Part shown: piece after piece, positions 17,200 to 25,378 of the stretch | How positions within the stretch are numbered: the stretch's first letter is position 1 | Layout: every line of letters starts with the position of its first letter | Source of the DNA: Paraburkholderia bryophila | GTDB lineage: Bacteria > Pseudomonadota > Gammaproteobacteria > Burkholderiales > Burkholderiaceae | Assembly: GCF_013409255.1 (NCBI RefSeq) | Contig: NZ_JACCAS010000002.1 | Location: 1,364,001-1,428,000 of the forward strand | Direction of reading: 5' to 3' | DNA: 64,000 bases | Position numbers and translations under genes: made by a program | The notes under the pieces: model-generated | The model's input: only the letters and a program-made list of their open reading frames with translations | Told to the model about the DNA's origin: nothing | Database searches by the model: none

Positions 17200-18710
17200 C
17201 AGTCAAGAACCTCCCGTTGACACATCGATTGACCTGACACCCAGCTCATTTTCTTCCGCATCATGTACTGCTGACTTGTTTCTTTACACTCTTTAATTGC
17301 AGCCAAAGTGAACGGCATTTCTTGCGGGTACACAAAGATGCTACGATGGTTTTTCAATCCATCAATCAGGCGCGCCTGCGTGATTTTAAACGGCGGCGGG
17401 TTGCGGTTGAACTCAGCACGCCTCCTTCGAATTTCGTCCGCAAAAAATGCGTCCCGCCTCGCGATTTCCTCGCGAACGCGCGCGAGGTTGCGACAACTCT
17501 TCTGGCGAGCGGGCAGAATCTCCTCAACGATGTCGGGGATAAAGCGGTTCAAGGTATTGATAGAGTGTGCGACTGAGATACGCGCTTGCTTCCTCGTTGC
17601 ATCAGGATGCTGCTCGAAAAACGACCTGAGTTTTCGCATGTGACGTCCCACGAGCTCGTCATTGACAACGCTCTCGGGCTTCCTCACTTGTTTTTCTGTT
17701 GTGGCTATCAATTTCTCGGCGGTGAAAGTTTGCGCATCGTGCATTTCGCTTTTGAACTCTTCTAGTGAGTCATACAGCGCTGCAGTGAGCACCGCATTGT
17801 GTATCGGGTTTCGGAGTGGGCGTTTGCCTCGCAAGAAGTCAGGCAACGCGATTGTATGGACCTCCAATCTGTGTCTTTTCAGTACGCCAGGGTCAAGCCG
17901 CTGGTGCAACAGTTCTTCCAGGCGCTTTTTGCGTACGAAGCTGTCGGTGACCAGACCGAGCGTCTCTGCTTTTCGTCTGAGCACGAATTGTGTGTGCCTA
18001 GCGTCGAGGGACAACTCGTCGGAACAATCAAAAAATGCTGAAAGCGCCTCAGACACACGAATTTCAGTCCCCGCAACACTGTCGTTCCCAACGTCCATTC
18101 GTGTCACGAGGCTTCCACCGCATCGGCAGAACATGCTGAGAGCTTCGAAAGTATCGGCCGGCATATCCTGGCGGCGGCAATTCAGGCACGTAGTCAACAA
18201 TGGCGCCTTGTGCTTGGAACAGGCCGCGAGCCTCGAAAACATCCAAGCTCGTCTCACGAACGCCCTGCGCTGCACGTTTTCATCATCCCGCAGACACGCA
18301 GGACAAATTCCTACACTCCAGAACAGCTCTGAAGCTTGCGAGCCGTATCTCCGCTGGACCTTGCAGGACAGTCCAGCTTTCATCGCGACGGCGGAAACGG
18401 GGCTCAAAGCCGTATGGCGATGAACCTCTTCATAGTCGGCGGTGGGAAGGGTCAACTTCAGGGTAGGAAGTATGGTGTTTTGCTTAATAAGTTGTTGCGT
18501 CGAAGGCAACGCGCCGCCGATAGCGGCTCGAATGGTCTCAAGGCGTGATGGGAGCAACGGCGACGTTCTTCGCACATCGAAGCGCACCCGCTCAATCAGG
18601 GTGCGCGCTTCTTCCCCGCCTGCAAGGATTAACATGTTGTGGAGGTAGCTCGAAAACGTTTCGTCTTGAAGTATGGGGAAGATTCTTGCGCTAAGATGCA
18701 AACCATTCAT
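17199..18710 (-). CDS. tniQ: TniQ/TnsD-family target-selection protein (shorter copy)
   Basis: TniQ/TnsD proteins recognise target DNA or a guide complex and bring the transposase to it. This 503-residue copy has the TniQ N-terminal domain (ILQDETFSSYLHNMLILAGG) and the typical zinc-binding pairs Cys136-x2-Cys139, Cys164-x2-His167 and Cys175-x2-Cys178. A further Cys pair near residue 204 follows. The remaining 280 residues are helical and basic, suited to DNA binding. It lies between the longer TniQ gene and tnsA in one operon. Carrying two such proteins suggests two targeting modes or a heteromeric complex. Confidence 0.8.
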   Translation of the reverse strand: MNGLHLSARIFPILQDETFSSYLHNMLILAGGEEARTLIERVRFDVRRTSPLLPSRLETIRAAIGGALPSTQQLIKQNTILPTLKLTLPTADYEEVHRHTALSPVSAVAMKAGLSCKVQRRYGSQASELFWSVGICPACLRDDENVQRRAFVRRAWMFSRLAACSKHKAPLLTTCLNCRRQDMPADTFEALSMFCRCGGSLVTRMDVGNDSVAGTEIRVSEALSAFFDCSDELSLDARHTQFVLRRKAETLGLVTDSFVRKKRLEELLHQRLDPGVLKRHRLEVHTIALPDFLRGKRPLRNPIHNAVLTAALYDSLEEFKSEMHDAQTFTAEKLIATTEKQVRKPESVVNDELVGRHMRKLRSFFEQHPDATRKQARISVAHSINTLNRFIPDIVEEILPARQKSCRNLARVREEIARRDAFFADEIRRRRAEFNRNPPPFKITQARLIDGLKNHRSIFVYPQEMPFTLAAIKECKETSQQYMMRKKMSWVSGQSMCQREVLD

Positions 18711-18732
18711 GCGTTCTGAACTTTCCGGGATT

Positions 18733-20481
18733 TCAGCTCTGGTCCAATCTTGACCGTGTAATTCTCAGCCCTGCACGGTGTAAGGCTTTCCATGGCGCAC
18801 AATTTCCTTCCGTTTCCATGAGTTCGGCTGTAGCTTCGGCGACTCTCCGCCGAACGAATTGCAACTCCGTCTCGACGACGACATCCAAGAGAGCCTTCGT
18901 TTCGGGGCCGCATACATTGAGGTAGAAGTCCGACAGCCCCGTTTCAGTGACAATCCGCCGGGCGGAAAGTCTGGGGGAGTGACGGCTCTCGGTCTTGGTA
19001 GATAACTCCCGGATTGCGGCTTGAGCCTCTGATTCCATCATCCTCGGGCGTGGCGATATTGCTTTCTTCGTCGCTACACGGCTGCCTTCACTTGTGTACT
19101 GACGTATAAAATTTCTGTCAGCGCGATATGCTCGCGCATAAAGCGCAGGATTCTGTCGCCGCAGTTCTGAGACAGTGAGAGGGCCGCACTCTGAAACAGC
19201 GGCTGCCAGTGATTTACGCACATTGGCAATGTTTTCTGCTTTCCTCATCTCAGCGGTGGACTTACTAAGACCAGTTACTCGCAAAGTTCGATAAATGCTG
19301 GAGGCTGACATTCCGAGTGCCGTCGCAATTGCACCGACCGATTTTCCCGACCTATAAAGGGTCTCTATTTCGGCTCTCACAGATTCGGTGAGCAGTGATG
19401 GCTTCAGTCGAACCGTCAGCCCGAGTTCTTGCGCGCGCGTGATGAAGGTGTTGACCGATACTCCAACTAATCTGGCTGCAGCCGTAGCCGACGCGCTCGC
19501 TTCGTGACAGTGTCGCATGAACGCTTCGGGTATCGGCTTTCGCCCCTTTGCGGTTGCGGCCTCTGTATTCCTCGACGAGCAGGCCACGCCATTCAACGAC
19601 CAATTCAATAGGCAATAGAGGACCGGATGTGCACAGCCAGCGTCGTTCATCAGGCAGTTCATGGTTCGACGAAGCAATTCCTCATCATGGCAGACAGTGT
19701 CGAGCCGCGTATCTAAGAACGACTCTGTCTGAAAGCTATGATGAGCCTTCATGAATTCCTGCCACCGAACTCGCCCACGCTCTGTGACAAATCCGCGTTC
19801 GAGCATCAGCGCTCTGAAGTCGTGGACCAAATCATCGCTACTGCTGCTTTCAACGAGCCGCCGTGTCCGCAGAGCAAACTCCGCGGTTTTGCGGTGACTG
19901 CCAGCGGCCGCCGCGTATATGCATTTTTGTCTGAACAAGGCTCGATTTGACGATTCGTTCAGCAGACAGCCATGTTCTGGGCAGACTGATATAAAAGGCG
20001 CGTGGTGGACCACTAACGCCGGCGTGCAACCCATCAGCGTGAGATGCATCTCGTCACACGCTGGGCAATGCAATACTTCGTAGGGACTTGGCTCTAGGTT
20101 GATGGGTAGCCGGCACGGCCGAATCGGGCCCGGGTGGCCATAAATAAGGCGTGAGCGAACGCGTCTTCGTGTGGCGGCTTTTGCGCAGCAGGTCCAATAG
20201 CCATACAGCGTGTGGCCTTGTTGTAGAAGAGCGTCCGGTGTCGCTCCAGTTGACCGCAGCACTTCAGACAGCTTTATGAGAGGCGAAGGCATGGCTTCCA
20301 GTGGGCGACCTTGTCGACCCATCTGCGCTTGATGCGACCAGAACTCGGTGCGGTACCCAGCGTCAACTGCAGCGCGCCGCAAAAAGCTCGGCACCGTCTC
20401 GCCGGCTATGAGCGTCGCCGTCCGCAGACGAGCGAACTCCTCAAATGCCGGGTGTTTCGTCTTGCCGGGTCTTACAGACAT
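18733..20481 (-). CDS. tnsD: TniQ/TnsD-family target-selection protein (longer copy)
   Basis: This is a second, longer TniQ-type protein. The frame opens at 20508, but the ATG at 20481 (MSVRPGKTKHP) lies two bases after the tnsC-like stop and is the more natural start, giving 582 residues. Counted from the first start, it has CPAC at 148-151 and CPEHGC at 176-181 (zinc ligands). A middle section carries ordered helix-turn-helix units, for instance KSVGAIATALGMSASSIYRTL. The C-terminus resembles the DNA-binding part of TnsD. The attachment site it recognises is unknown, and no glmS or tRNA gene lies in the window. Confidence 0.75.
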   Translation of the reverse strand: MSVRPGKTKHPAFEEFARLRTATLIAGETVPSFLRRAAVDAGYRTEFWSHQAQMGRQGRPLEAMPSPLIKLSEVLRSTGATPDALLQQGHTLYGYWTCCAKAATRRRVRSRLIYGHPGPIRPCRLPINLEPSPYEVLHCPACDEMHLTLMGCTPALVVHHAPFISVCPEHGCLLNESSNRALFRQKCIYAAAAGSHRKTAEFALRTRRLVESSSSDDLVHDFRALMLERGFVTERGRVRWQEFMKAHHSFQTESFLDTRLDTVCHDEELLRRTMNCLMNDAGCAHPVLYCLLNWSLNGVACSSRNTEAATAKGRKPIPEAFMRHCHEASASATAAARLVGVSVNTFITRAQELGLTVRLKPSLLTESVRAEIETLYRSGKSVGAIATALGMSASSIYRTLRVTGLSKSTAEMRKAENIANVRKSLAAAVSECGPLTVSELRRQNPALYARAYRADRNFIRQYTSEGSRVATKKAISPRPRMMESEAQAAIRELSTKTESRHSPRLSARRIVTETGLSDFYLNVCGPETKALLDVVVETELQFVRRRVAEATAELMETEGNCAPWKALHRAGLRITRSRLDQS

Positions 20482-20482
20482 A

Positions 20483-21745
20483 TCAGACTCCCATTTCGCG
20501 ATAGACATCTAACGATAGGAAATCCGACCACGCCGCCCCGTCTTGCTTCTTTCCTTCCGCTCGTGACTTCGCAGACAAAGTCGTGCAAAGATAGGACGCT
20601 ACGCGCTGCAACTGGTCCGTTTGCTTCCTCATTGTTTTTGCGACGTCGGGCAGCAGTTGCTCTGGCGTTGCCTGCGGTTGGCGGACCGCTGCGACATGCA
20701 GGAGACGATAGAAGTGGTTCAGCGCCTCACGACTGCCATGCGTGCACATGACGGCACAGTCCAGAACCGCATCGGGGACCCGATTTGCCGGTTGCCACGT
20801 GAGGCTTTGATTGAATAAGTGCAAGTTCACGTTGCCGTGGAAGCCGCTCGAGATATCCAGCCATTGAATTTCCTCATATCCACCGCTGGTGAGGCTTCCG
20901 AATACTGGACCCATATGAACTACCTGTTCGTAGACGGGCGCGGTGCAGGTAAAGATGACGGGTATCCCCGTGAAGCCCATAAATTCCTGCAAGAAAAGCA
21001 ACAGTGTCTCCGACTTCGCAGGATGGAAATTGCGAGAGAACGCACCGCTCACAATCAGGATGCCAACATTGACAATGCTGGCCAGCGCCATAACAAAGAT
21101 TGGCCTTGACGTCTTCTTCGCTGTCGGGCGAAACAACGTTTTAAAATACGACGCACGTTGCAGATTTCCATCGAAAGTTGCGACGAAATTTGCGTAGAAC
21201 TGGTCGACAGTCCCGCACGATGGCCACTGGACGGTCATCACCGGCCAATAGGGGATATCTCTAACGTAGTTCAGAGAAGGGCCGAGGACCTCCGCCGCGC
21301 GCTCGACGAATCGAAGTCCCGCTGAACCTGACGCGCAGCAGAGCAAGAACCCTCTTCCAGGATACTTAGCTTTTGGCATTGCGACGAGATTTGCCGACTG
21401 AACCGCTTTTGCAAATCCCGCGTATCGCATCGCCGCAGCAGGGCTGAGCGGGTCAGCATGTAACCAGCTGGTTCGAATGGCATCATGGAAGTCACCGAAC
21501 AACGACTCCTCCATCTTGGTCGAGTAAAAGCTGGAGTCGATTTGGTGAAGCAGGCTCAGTTTTTCTGTCGGTGACTTCGCGTACGCTTCTGCGGTCGGCA
21601 CCACTCCGGCCGTCCGCAGCAGTTCTCCGGCTCGCGTGCCCTTCGGTCGCTCCGCATAGGCCTCGACCAACGGATTGCTCCTAGCGATTGCGCCAGAATA
21701 GCTCTGAATAGCGCTTACCGGGTTGGGGGATGTGAGATTGCTCAT
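20483..21745 (-). CDS. TnsC-like AAA+ protein lacking Walker A and B
   Basis: The 420-residue protein aligns by order of landmarks with TnsC: DPLSPAAAMRY, then the P-loop region, then MTVQWPSCGTVDQFYANFV (usually VWLKLDCPxDGSxKGLCxNF), then the Walker B region, then GIPVIFTCT (usually GxPVVLVGT). The P-loop usually reads GxSGxGKTT, but here it is CCASGSAGLRF, with no Lys or Thr. Walker B is usually VIDEI, but here it is ILIVSGAF. It should not bind or split ATP in the normal way. No other TnsC is visible. It could be a scaffold, a regulator needing a separate TnsC, or a decayed gene kept in frame. The start overlaps the upstream stop as ATGA. Confidence 0.7.
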   Translation of the reverse strand: MSNLTSPNPVSAIQSYSGAIARSNPLVEAYAERPKGTRAGELLRTAGVVPTAEAYAKSPTEKLSLLHQIDSSFYSTKMEESLFGDFHDAIRTSWLHADPLSPAAAMRYAGFAKAVQSANLVAMPKAKYPGRGFLLCCASGSAGLRFVERAAEVLGPSLNYVRDIPYWPVMTVQWPSCGTVDQFYANFVATFDGNLQRASYFKTLFRPTAKKTSRPIFVMALASIVNVGILIVSGAFSRNFHPAKSETLLLFLQEFMGFTGIPVIFTCTAPVYEQVVHMGPVFGSLTSGGYEEIQWLDISSGFHGNVNLHLFNQSLTWQPANRVPDAVLDCAVMCTHGSREALNHFYRLLHVAAVRQPQATPEQLLPDVAKTMRKQTDQLQRVASYLCTTLSAKSRAEGKKQDGAAWSDFLSLDVYREMGV

Positions 21746-22278
21746 CGCACTCCCCGATTGCAGGACGCTTCAAGCACCCAAGCCATCGCGTCCGCGAAGT
21801 TAGAAAATGCACACGTTACGCAGCTAGGACTATGCTTTTGTTCTCTCGAATCGAGCGCATGTTGCGGGTGATTTGTGCCCGAGTTGCGCAAATGTCTTTC
21901 GACAGACGCCTTGCCGTCTTGACATCTACCCTGCATCGCATCGGACAGAGCAACCTGCAGCTTGCCCGCCAATGGGTTTTTGCACGGCACAATGCGCTGC
22001 GCAGCGTGCATATAAAGGGGCGAACGCTCGGGCCGAAAGGACGTCCCCAGGCTGTCGGTCTCCGCTGCGAGATACCTCTGGTGACGCGCTTCGCCTTCGT
22101 CGTTCAGCCGTGAGCGGGAAGGGCGAAGACGCATAAGGACGCGGCAGCTCGCACCGATAGGTTGATGAATCCGTACTGCAAAATAACGCTGTGGGACGCG
22201 CGGTAGGGAAACGCCGAAAGGCGTGACATTGCGGGACGTGCGATGTTTGCCCAAGGGGCAGTGGATTATAGTCGGCAT
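21742..22278 (-). CDS. Hypothetical first gene of the transposition operon
   Basis: The longest form has 178 residues from ATG 22278. A shorter form could begin near 21940 (MQGRCQDGKASVE). The last 40 residues contain SPSCVTCAFSNFADAM, a possible metal or redox Cys pair. I do not recognise the family. The main support for a real gene is that its stop overlaps the next start by four bases, as expected within an operon. The Arg/Pro-rich N-terminal half looks unlike normal protein, so the short form may be the true one. Confidence 0.4.
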   Translation of the reverse strand: MPTIIHCPLGKHRTSRNVTPFGVSLPRVPQRYFAVRIHQPIGASCRVLMRLRPSRSRLNDEGEARHQRYLAAETDSLGTSFRPERSPLYMHAAQRIVPCKNPLAGKLQVALSDAMQGRCQDGKASVERHLRNSGTNHPQHALDSREQKHSPSCVTCAFSNFADAMAWVLEASCNRGVR

Positions 22279-22399
22279 GTAGTTCTCTGCTTTGGCCCGG
22301 TGCTACCAAAAGGAAACGGGCAGGGGTTGACGCGGCTCGCCCCATATGAGAACCTACGCGCGCGACCACGTTTGGTGTGCCTCATAGAGGTGTGCCATA

Positions 22400-22436
22400 A
22401 AAGCGGAGGCTCGGGTGACAGCCCGACCTCCGCTTT
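22400..22436. terminator. Long stem-loop, probable two-way terminator
   Basis: AAAGCGGAGG (22400-22409) plus TCGGG (22411-22415) pairs with CCCGA (22422-22426) and CCTCCGCTTT (22427-22436). One base is bulged and the loop has six bases. The plus strand continues GTCTTTT and the minus strand TTTTATGG, so it could end transcription from both sides. Confidence 0.7.
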
Positions 22437-22526
22437 GTCTTTTGCACGGTCAGTTAGTGATTTGGCTTTTTCTGTACGCGAACTCCGTGTGCCGCACGCA
22501 AGCTCTCCAACAGGAGAACTTCGCGC

Positions 22527-22554
22527 TTGACAAAACATGTCTATGAAGTATAAT
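22527..22554 (+). promoter_or_regulatory. Near-consensus sigma70 promoter
   Basis: TTGACA at 22527-22532 and TATAAT at 22549-22554 are both perfect, with a 16-base spacer. It points rightward, just past the stem-loop terminator. The nearest plausible coding start is some 270 bases away, so it makes either a long leader or a small RNA. Confidence 0.75.
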
Positions 22555-22826
22555 AGGGTCAAATCTCCGTCAGGGCGGATGTTACCGTATTCGCCGCCCG
22601 TTTCGCAAGTCCGTCTTCACGCCGGATGTGCTTGCCGCCCTGCCAGCGTACCCTCGGTTGTATCCCCTCCTATTCGACCTACCTTAGCAAGCTATGTCGC
22701 CACACCTTATCGTCCAGTCCGTTTATGACGCATACCGGGCGAATTTCGTTAAGGTGGCTTGGCGCGTGAAGCCGTCGTCACGCGGTAGCTAGGCGATTTA
22801 CACCACACTCAATACAATCGAGAGCA

Positions 22827-23444
22827 GTGAACAGAAGTACCCGTTCGCTAGCATCTGCGACCGTCCAGGCAAAAATATTTTTGGCGACTTTTATGTCGTT
22901 TACGGTAGCTCGTTTTTCTCCAAATGCAAGGGGTTTTGTGAGCGAAGAAGATACGCATTGGACTAATCTGGCCTCCCGTGTTGTCCGCGTTGCGCTCGCA
23001 CGCAAGGATTTCAGTTATGCAGCCCTGTCCGATGCTCTTGCCGCCCTTGGCATCGCAGAAAGCGAGCGTTCGCTCGCCTCTCGGGTCTCGCGCGGGCGAA
23101 TTAAGCTCGCGTTGCTATTACAAATTTTATATGTGACTCGCGCCAAAACGCCCCGCTTGTGGGGCCAAGCAGTTATTGCCGAAGGTACGTGGGAAGAGCG
23201 TGCCGCCGCTGTCATTTTGGCGGAACTGACTCGCCACCCTACTGTGACTGTTTCGGAGTTGGCGCACAGACTAGTTTTGCTAGGCGCCGACCTCACTGAG
23301 AAGACACTTGCCTCCCATCTGTCGACCGGAGCCCTTTCACTACCCGCTTTTCTCCAGTGCATCGTCGCACTCGGCAGCTCAAGCTTAGACAGCTACGTGG
23401 ATTACGAAGACCTTGTTCTGGCCGTTGCCATAGACCGGCGATGA
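22827..23444 (+). CDS. Tandem DUF6471-domain protein
   Basis: Two copies of a helical domain of about 65 residues follow each other. The first is WTNLASRVVRVALARKDFSY with SERSLASRVSRGRIKLALLLQIL, and the second is ERAAAVILAELTRHPTVTVSELAHRL with EKTLASHLSTGALSLPAFLQCI. DUF6471 is a small helix-turn-helix-like domain usually found alone. The first 40 residues are probably untranslated leader; a start near FVSEEDTHW or at MSFTVARF would fit better. A DNA-binding regulatory role is likely by fold but not shown. Confidence 0.65.
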   Translation: MNRSTRSLASATVQAKIFLATFMSFTVARFSPNARGFVSEEDTHWTNLASRVVRVALARKDFSYAALSDALAALGIAESERSLASRVSRGRIKLALLLQILYVTRAKTPRLWGQAVIAEGTWEERAAAVILAELTRHPTVTVSELAHRLVLLGADLTEKTLASHLSTGALSLPAFLQCIVALGSSSLDSYVDYEDLVLAVAIDRR

Positions 23445-23618
23445 CCGACCTTCCCTCAGAAGTACCTTGCCAATTTCTCAACGAGAACTAGACTTGTATT
23501 CAGCGATTTTTATCGCCAATTGCACCTCCCAACCTGGGAGGCGGATAACCTTACGCCGTCACTGATTGTCTGCTGCGCCAGAGTACACATCGCTGGCCAA
23601 AGCCATCGGGGGAAAGCG

Positions 23619-23921
23619 ATGCCAATTTGGAGACCATGCCCAACTTCCGAATTTCCGAAGGTTCTGCTGTCACGTTGGCGCATATTCGAGACTGAGGATG
23701 GCAGCCAGCATTTCGTCGGTGTCGACATGTTCGACTCGTCAGGACGCGTCAGCTCCCCGATAGTGACGTTTGACCCGGTCACGATGCGGGGCACAACTCA
23801 GACGGGCCGAATTTATGAGCTGGCCGGCAGGAAAGGCTCATCGTTGAATGCCGAGTACGTCTGGATGAGGTGGTGCGAACTGTACGAGGTCACGTCGTAC
23901 ACCGACATCACCCCTGCTTGA
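23619..23921 (+). CDS. Hypothetical protein, Burkholderia-type small family
   Basis: An ATG at 23619 follows GGGGGAAAG and yields about 100 residues. The core (LSRWRIFETEDG, VTFDPVTMRGTTQTGRIYEL, VWMRWCELYEV) resembles a small hypothetical family that I remember from Burkholderiaceae secondary replicons. No enzymatic motif is visible. It is the first of a run of small rightward genes. Confidence 0.55.
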   Translation: MPIWRPCPTSEFPKVLLSRWRIFETEDGSQHFVGVDMFDSSGRVSSPIVTFDPVTMRGTTQTGRIYELAGRKGSSLNAEYVWMRWCELYEVTSYTDITPA

Positions 23922-23929
23922 CGGAGCTG

Positions 23930-24247
23930 ATGATGACGACCCCGCATGAGTGCACGAAATCCGTAACTGATACCCGAGAGCTGTTGCAGATGTTCGCGTC
24001 TGCCGACGAGATAACCATCGGCGGTCTCGTCCAATCGGTGGCGCTTGGCCTGCTCAGGCACTACCCGCTCGAAATCGACCTCGACGTGTCGGCCTTGGCA
24101 TTGCCCGGAATCTGGGACCCACCGAAACACAAGCTGTCTTGCTCACCAGCAGCCTCAGAATGTCTAAGAGGCACTCCAAGCCGGGGCGATGCCGGCGATA
24201 TTCGCAATCAAGGAGAAGATGATGACCAGCCGGCGTGTGGTTCCTGA
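23930..24247 (+). CDS. Hypothetical protein
   Basis: ATG at 23930 or 23933 lies eight bases after the previous stop, with a GGAG site just upstream. The first 70 residues look like a folded protein (TRELLQMFASADEITIGGLV, HYPLEIDLDVSALALPGIW). The last 35 are low-complexity and may result from a frameshift into the next, decayed gene. Function unknown. Confidence 0.4.
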   Translation: MMTTPHECTKSVTDTRELLQMFASADEITIGGLVQSVALGLLRHYPLEIDLDVSALALPGIWDPPKHKLSCSPAASECLRGTPSRGDAGDIRNQGEDDDQPACGS

Positions 24248-24471
24248 CGATTTCCCAAGGGAGCCGGCGCTTTGGACTTCTGCCCGGTGCACAGCCCAAG
24301 CTTCTCGTCCGCGAGATGAACGGGCGGTGCCACACCGGTCTTACAAAAAAGAGCTATGGACCCGTTATGACGCGTGCGAAGACTTGGCCGTTGAGCTCGC
24401 GAAGTACGCGTCGCGAAAGATGTCTGGCCTGTCGCGGGACGACGCACCTGGGCGAGTCTAGAAGGGTCTGA
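24189..24471 (+). pseudogene. Frameshifted small hypothetical gene
   Basis: Joining three reading-frame pieces rebuilds one protein. VVPDDFPREPAL in the first frame is followed by LLPGAQPKLLVREMNGRCHTGLT in the second. KELWTRYDACEDLAVELAKY with SRKM then follows, back in the first. The combined order matches a small family I recall from Burkholderia replicons (GAQPKLLVR, then YDACEDLA). At least two frameshifts and a short 3' end imply a dead gene. Confidence 0.5.
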
Positions 24472-24511
24472 AAGCGAAGGTCGGCGGCGACCAGCGGTGG
24501 AGGTGTTCATC

Positions 24512-24757
24512 ATGACCGTTGAAGAAGCAGCGAAATATCTCTTCGTCGGTCGCTCTCATATCCGCGCTCTTCTCGCGTCGGAGAAGCTGCTCGAAGTTTT
24601 GCCGAGAAACCCGTTCGGCGAGGTCGAAATCGAAATGGCTTCGGTACAGGCTTACCGGGCGCGGATAGACGCCGCGCAGCGGGCATGGCTGGATGCGCAG
24701 ACCGAAGATAACGACCCGGTCGGGTCCCAGGCTCTCCGCCGACCTCCGCCCGAATGA
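24512..24757 (+). CDS. Excisionase-like helix-turn-helix protein
   Basis: ATG at 24512 follows GTGGAGG at good distance and gives 81 residues. MTVEEAAKYLFVGRSHIRAL is a MerR/excisionase-type helix-turn-helix, and a polar helix follows (VQAYRARIDAAQRAWLDAQT). Such proteins serve either as Xis factors or as antitoxins of PIN-domain toxins. No toxin gene follows here, so it is an orphan in this window. Confidence 0.65.
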   Translation: MTVEEAAKYLFVGRSHIRALLASEKLLEVLPRNPFGEVEIEMASVQAYRARIDAAQRAWLDAQTEDNDPVGSQALRRPPPE

Positions 24758-24894
24758 TTCCTGGCTCGCATATCGCCACTGCCGCTATCTGGCCCTAGCG
24801 ACATCAGGCGGCTCACCGCATGGTCAAAGCGACTACGAGCGCCGCACCATGGTTGAGGTATCCGACCGCCATCCGAACCACAGGGAGGTAAGAC

Positions 24895-25047
24895 ATGAAG
24901 CGGCTTAACCCTTTTGCTGAATGGCTACTCCACTTCGCTTCATCACAGAAGAACATCGACCGGGTCGCGATGTGGTTCGGTGGCGGTGTCTCGGTTCTGG
25001 CCGCGACATTTACCGTCGCTGTTGTTGTCATGCTGCTGCGCAGATGA
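24895..25047 (+). CDS. Small one-pass membrane protein, 50 residues
   Basis: ATG at 24895 is preceded by GGGAGGTAAGAC, a strong ribosome site. The peptide begins MKRLNPFAEWLLHFASSQ and continues with a membrane segment (VSVLAATFTVAVVVMLL) and a final RR, so the C-terminus would face the cytoplasm or anchor at the membrane edge. It is short but its start signal and hydrophobic pattern are convincing. Function unknown. Confidence 0.5.
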   Translation: MKRLNPFAEWLLHFASSQKNIDRVAMWFGGGVSVLAATFTVAVVVMLLRR

Positions 25048-25174
25048 GCTATGCCAGGGAAAGACATTGGGCGCCGACGGCTTCCCAAAATGTCTTTGCG
25101 AACAGGCAGGCCCGCCAGCGACGTCCGGCCGCTAACCGTGCAACCATTGCCTGTCGGGAACGGAGGAGCGACAC

Positions 25175-25378
25175 ATGCTTTCGGAAAATAATCTGGACCT
25201 TGAGATTGCGCTTCGGAAGATTCACGAACTGTCTATGGCGGACGGCGATTTAGGGTATGCATACTGGCGCGACGTCGGCCAGCTTCTACAGCGCGCAGCG
25301 GGCATGCAAGCCGAAATAGATTCGCTTGCAAAGGAGCTGGAGGGATGTCGCGCGATGCTTGTTCGTGCCACTGGTTGA
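25175..25378 (+). CDS. Small coiled-coil hypothetical protein
   Basis: 67 residues, with a GGAGGAGCGACAC ribosome site directly before ATG 25175. Two helices (LDLEIALRKIHELSM and MQAEIDSLAKELEGCRAML) are joined by an aromatic linker (GYAYWRDVGQLL), consistent with a small coiled-coil dimer. No known family recognised. Confidence 0.5.
   Translation: MLSENNLDLEIALRKIHELSMADGDLGYAYWRDVGQLLQRAAGMQAEIDSLAKELEGCRAMLVRATG

Larger units (their letters stand above)
22279..22826. other. Intergenic region with terminator and strong promoter, no gene
   Basis: These 548 bases separate the leftward transposition operon from rightward genes. They contain the stem-loop at 22400-22436 and a sigma70-type promoter at 22527-22554. 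After the promoter there are about 270 bases without a convincing frame; one short frame beginning at 22537 is Pro-rich and unrecognised. A Tn7-like right end might lie here, but I could not see repeats matching those near tnsB. Confidence 0.5.

Noticed and set aside
22279..22826. Right end of the Tn7-like element
   Set aside because: No copies of the 20-bp motif near tnsB and no convincing TGT/ACA terminus with flanking duplication were found.
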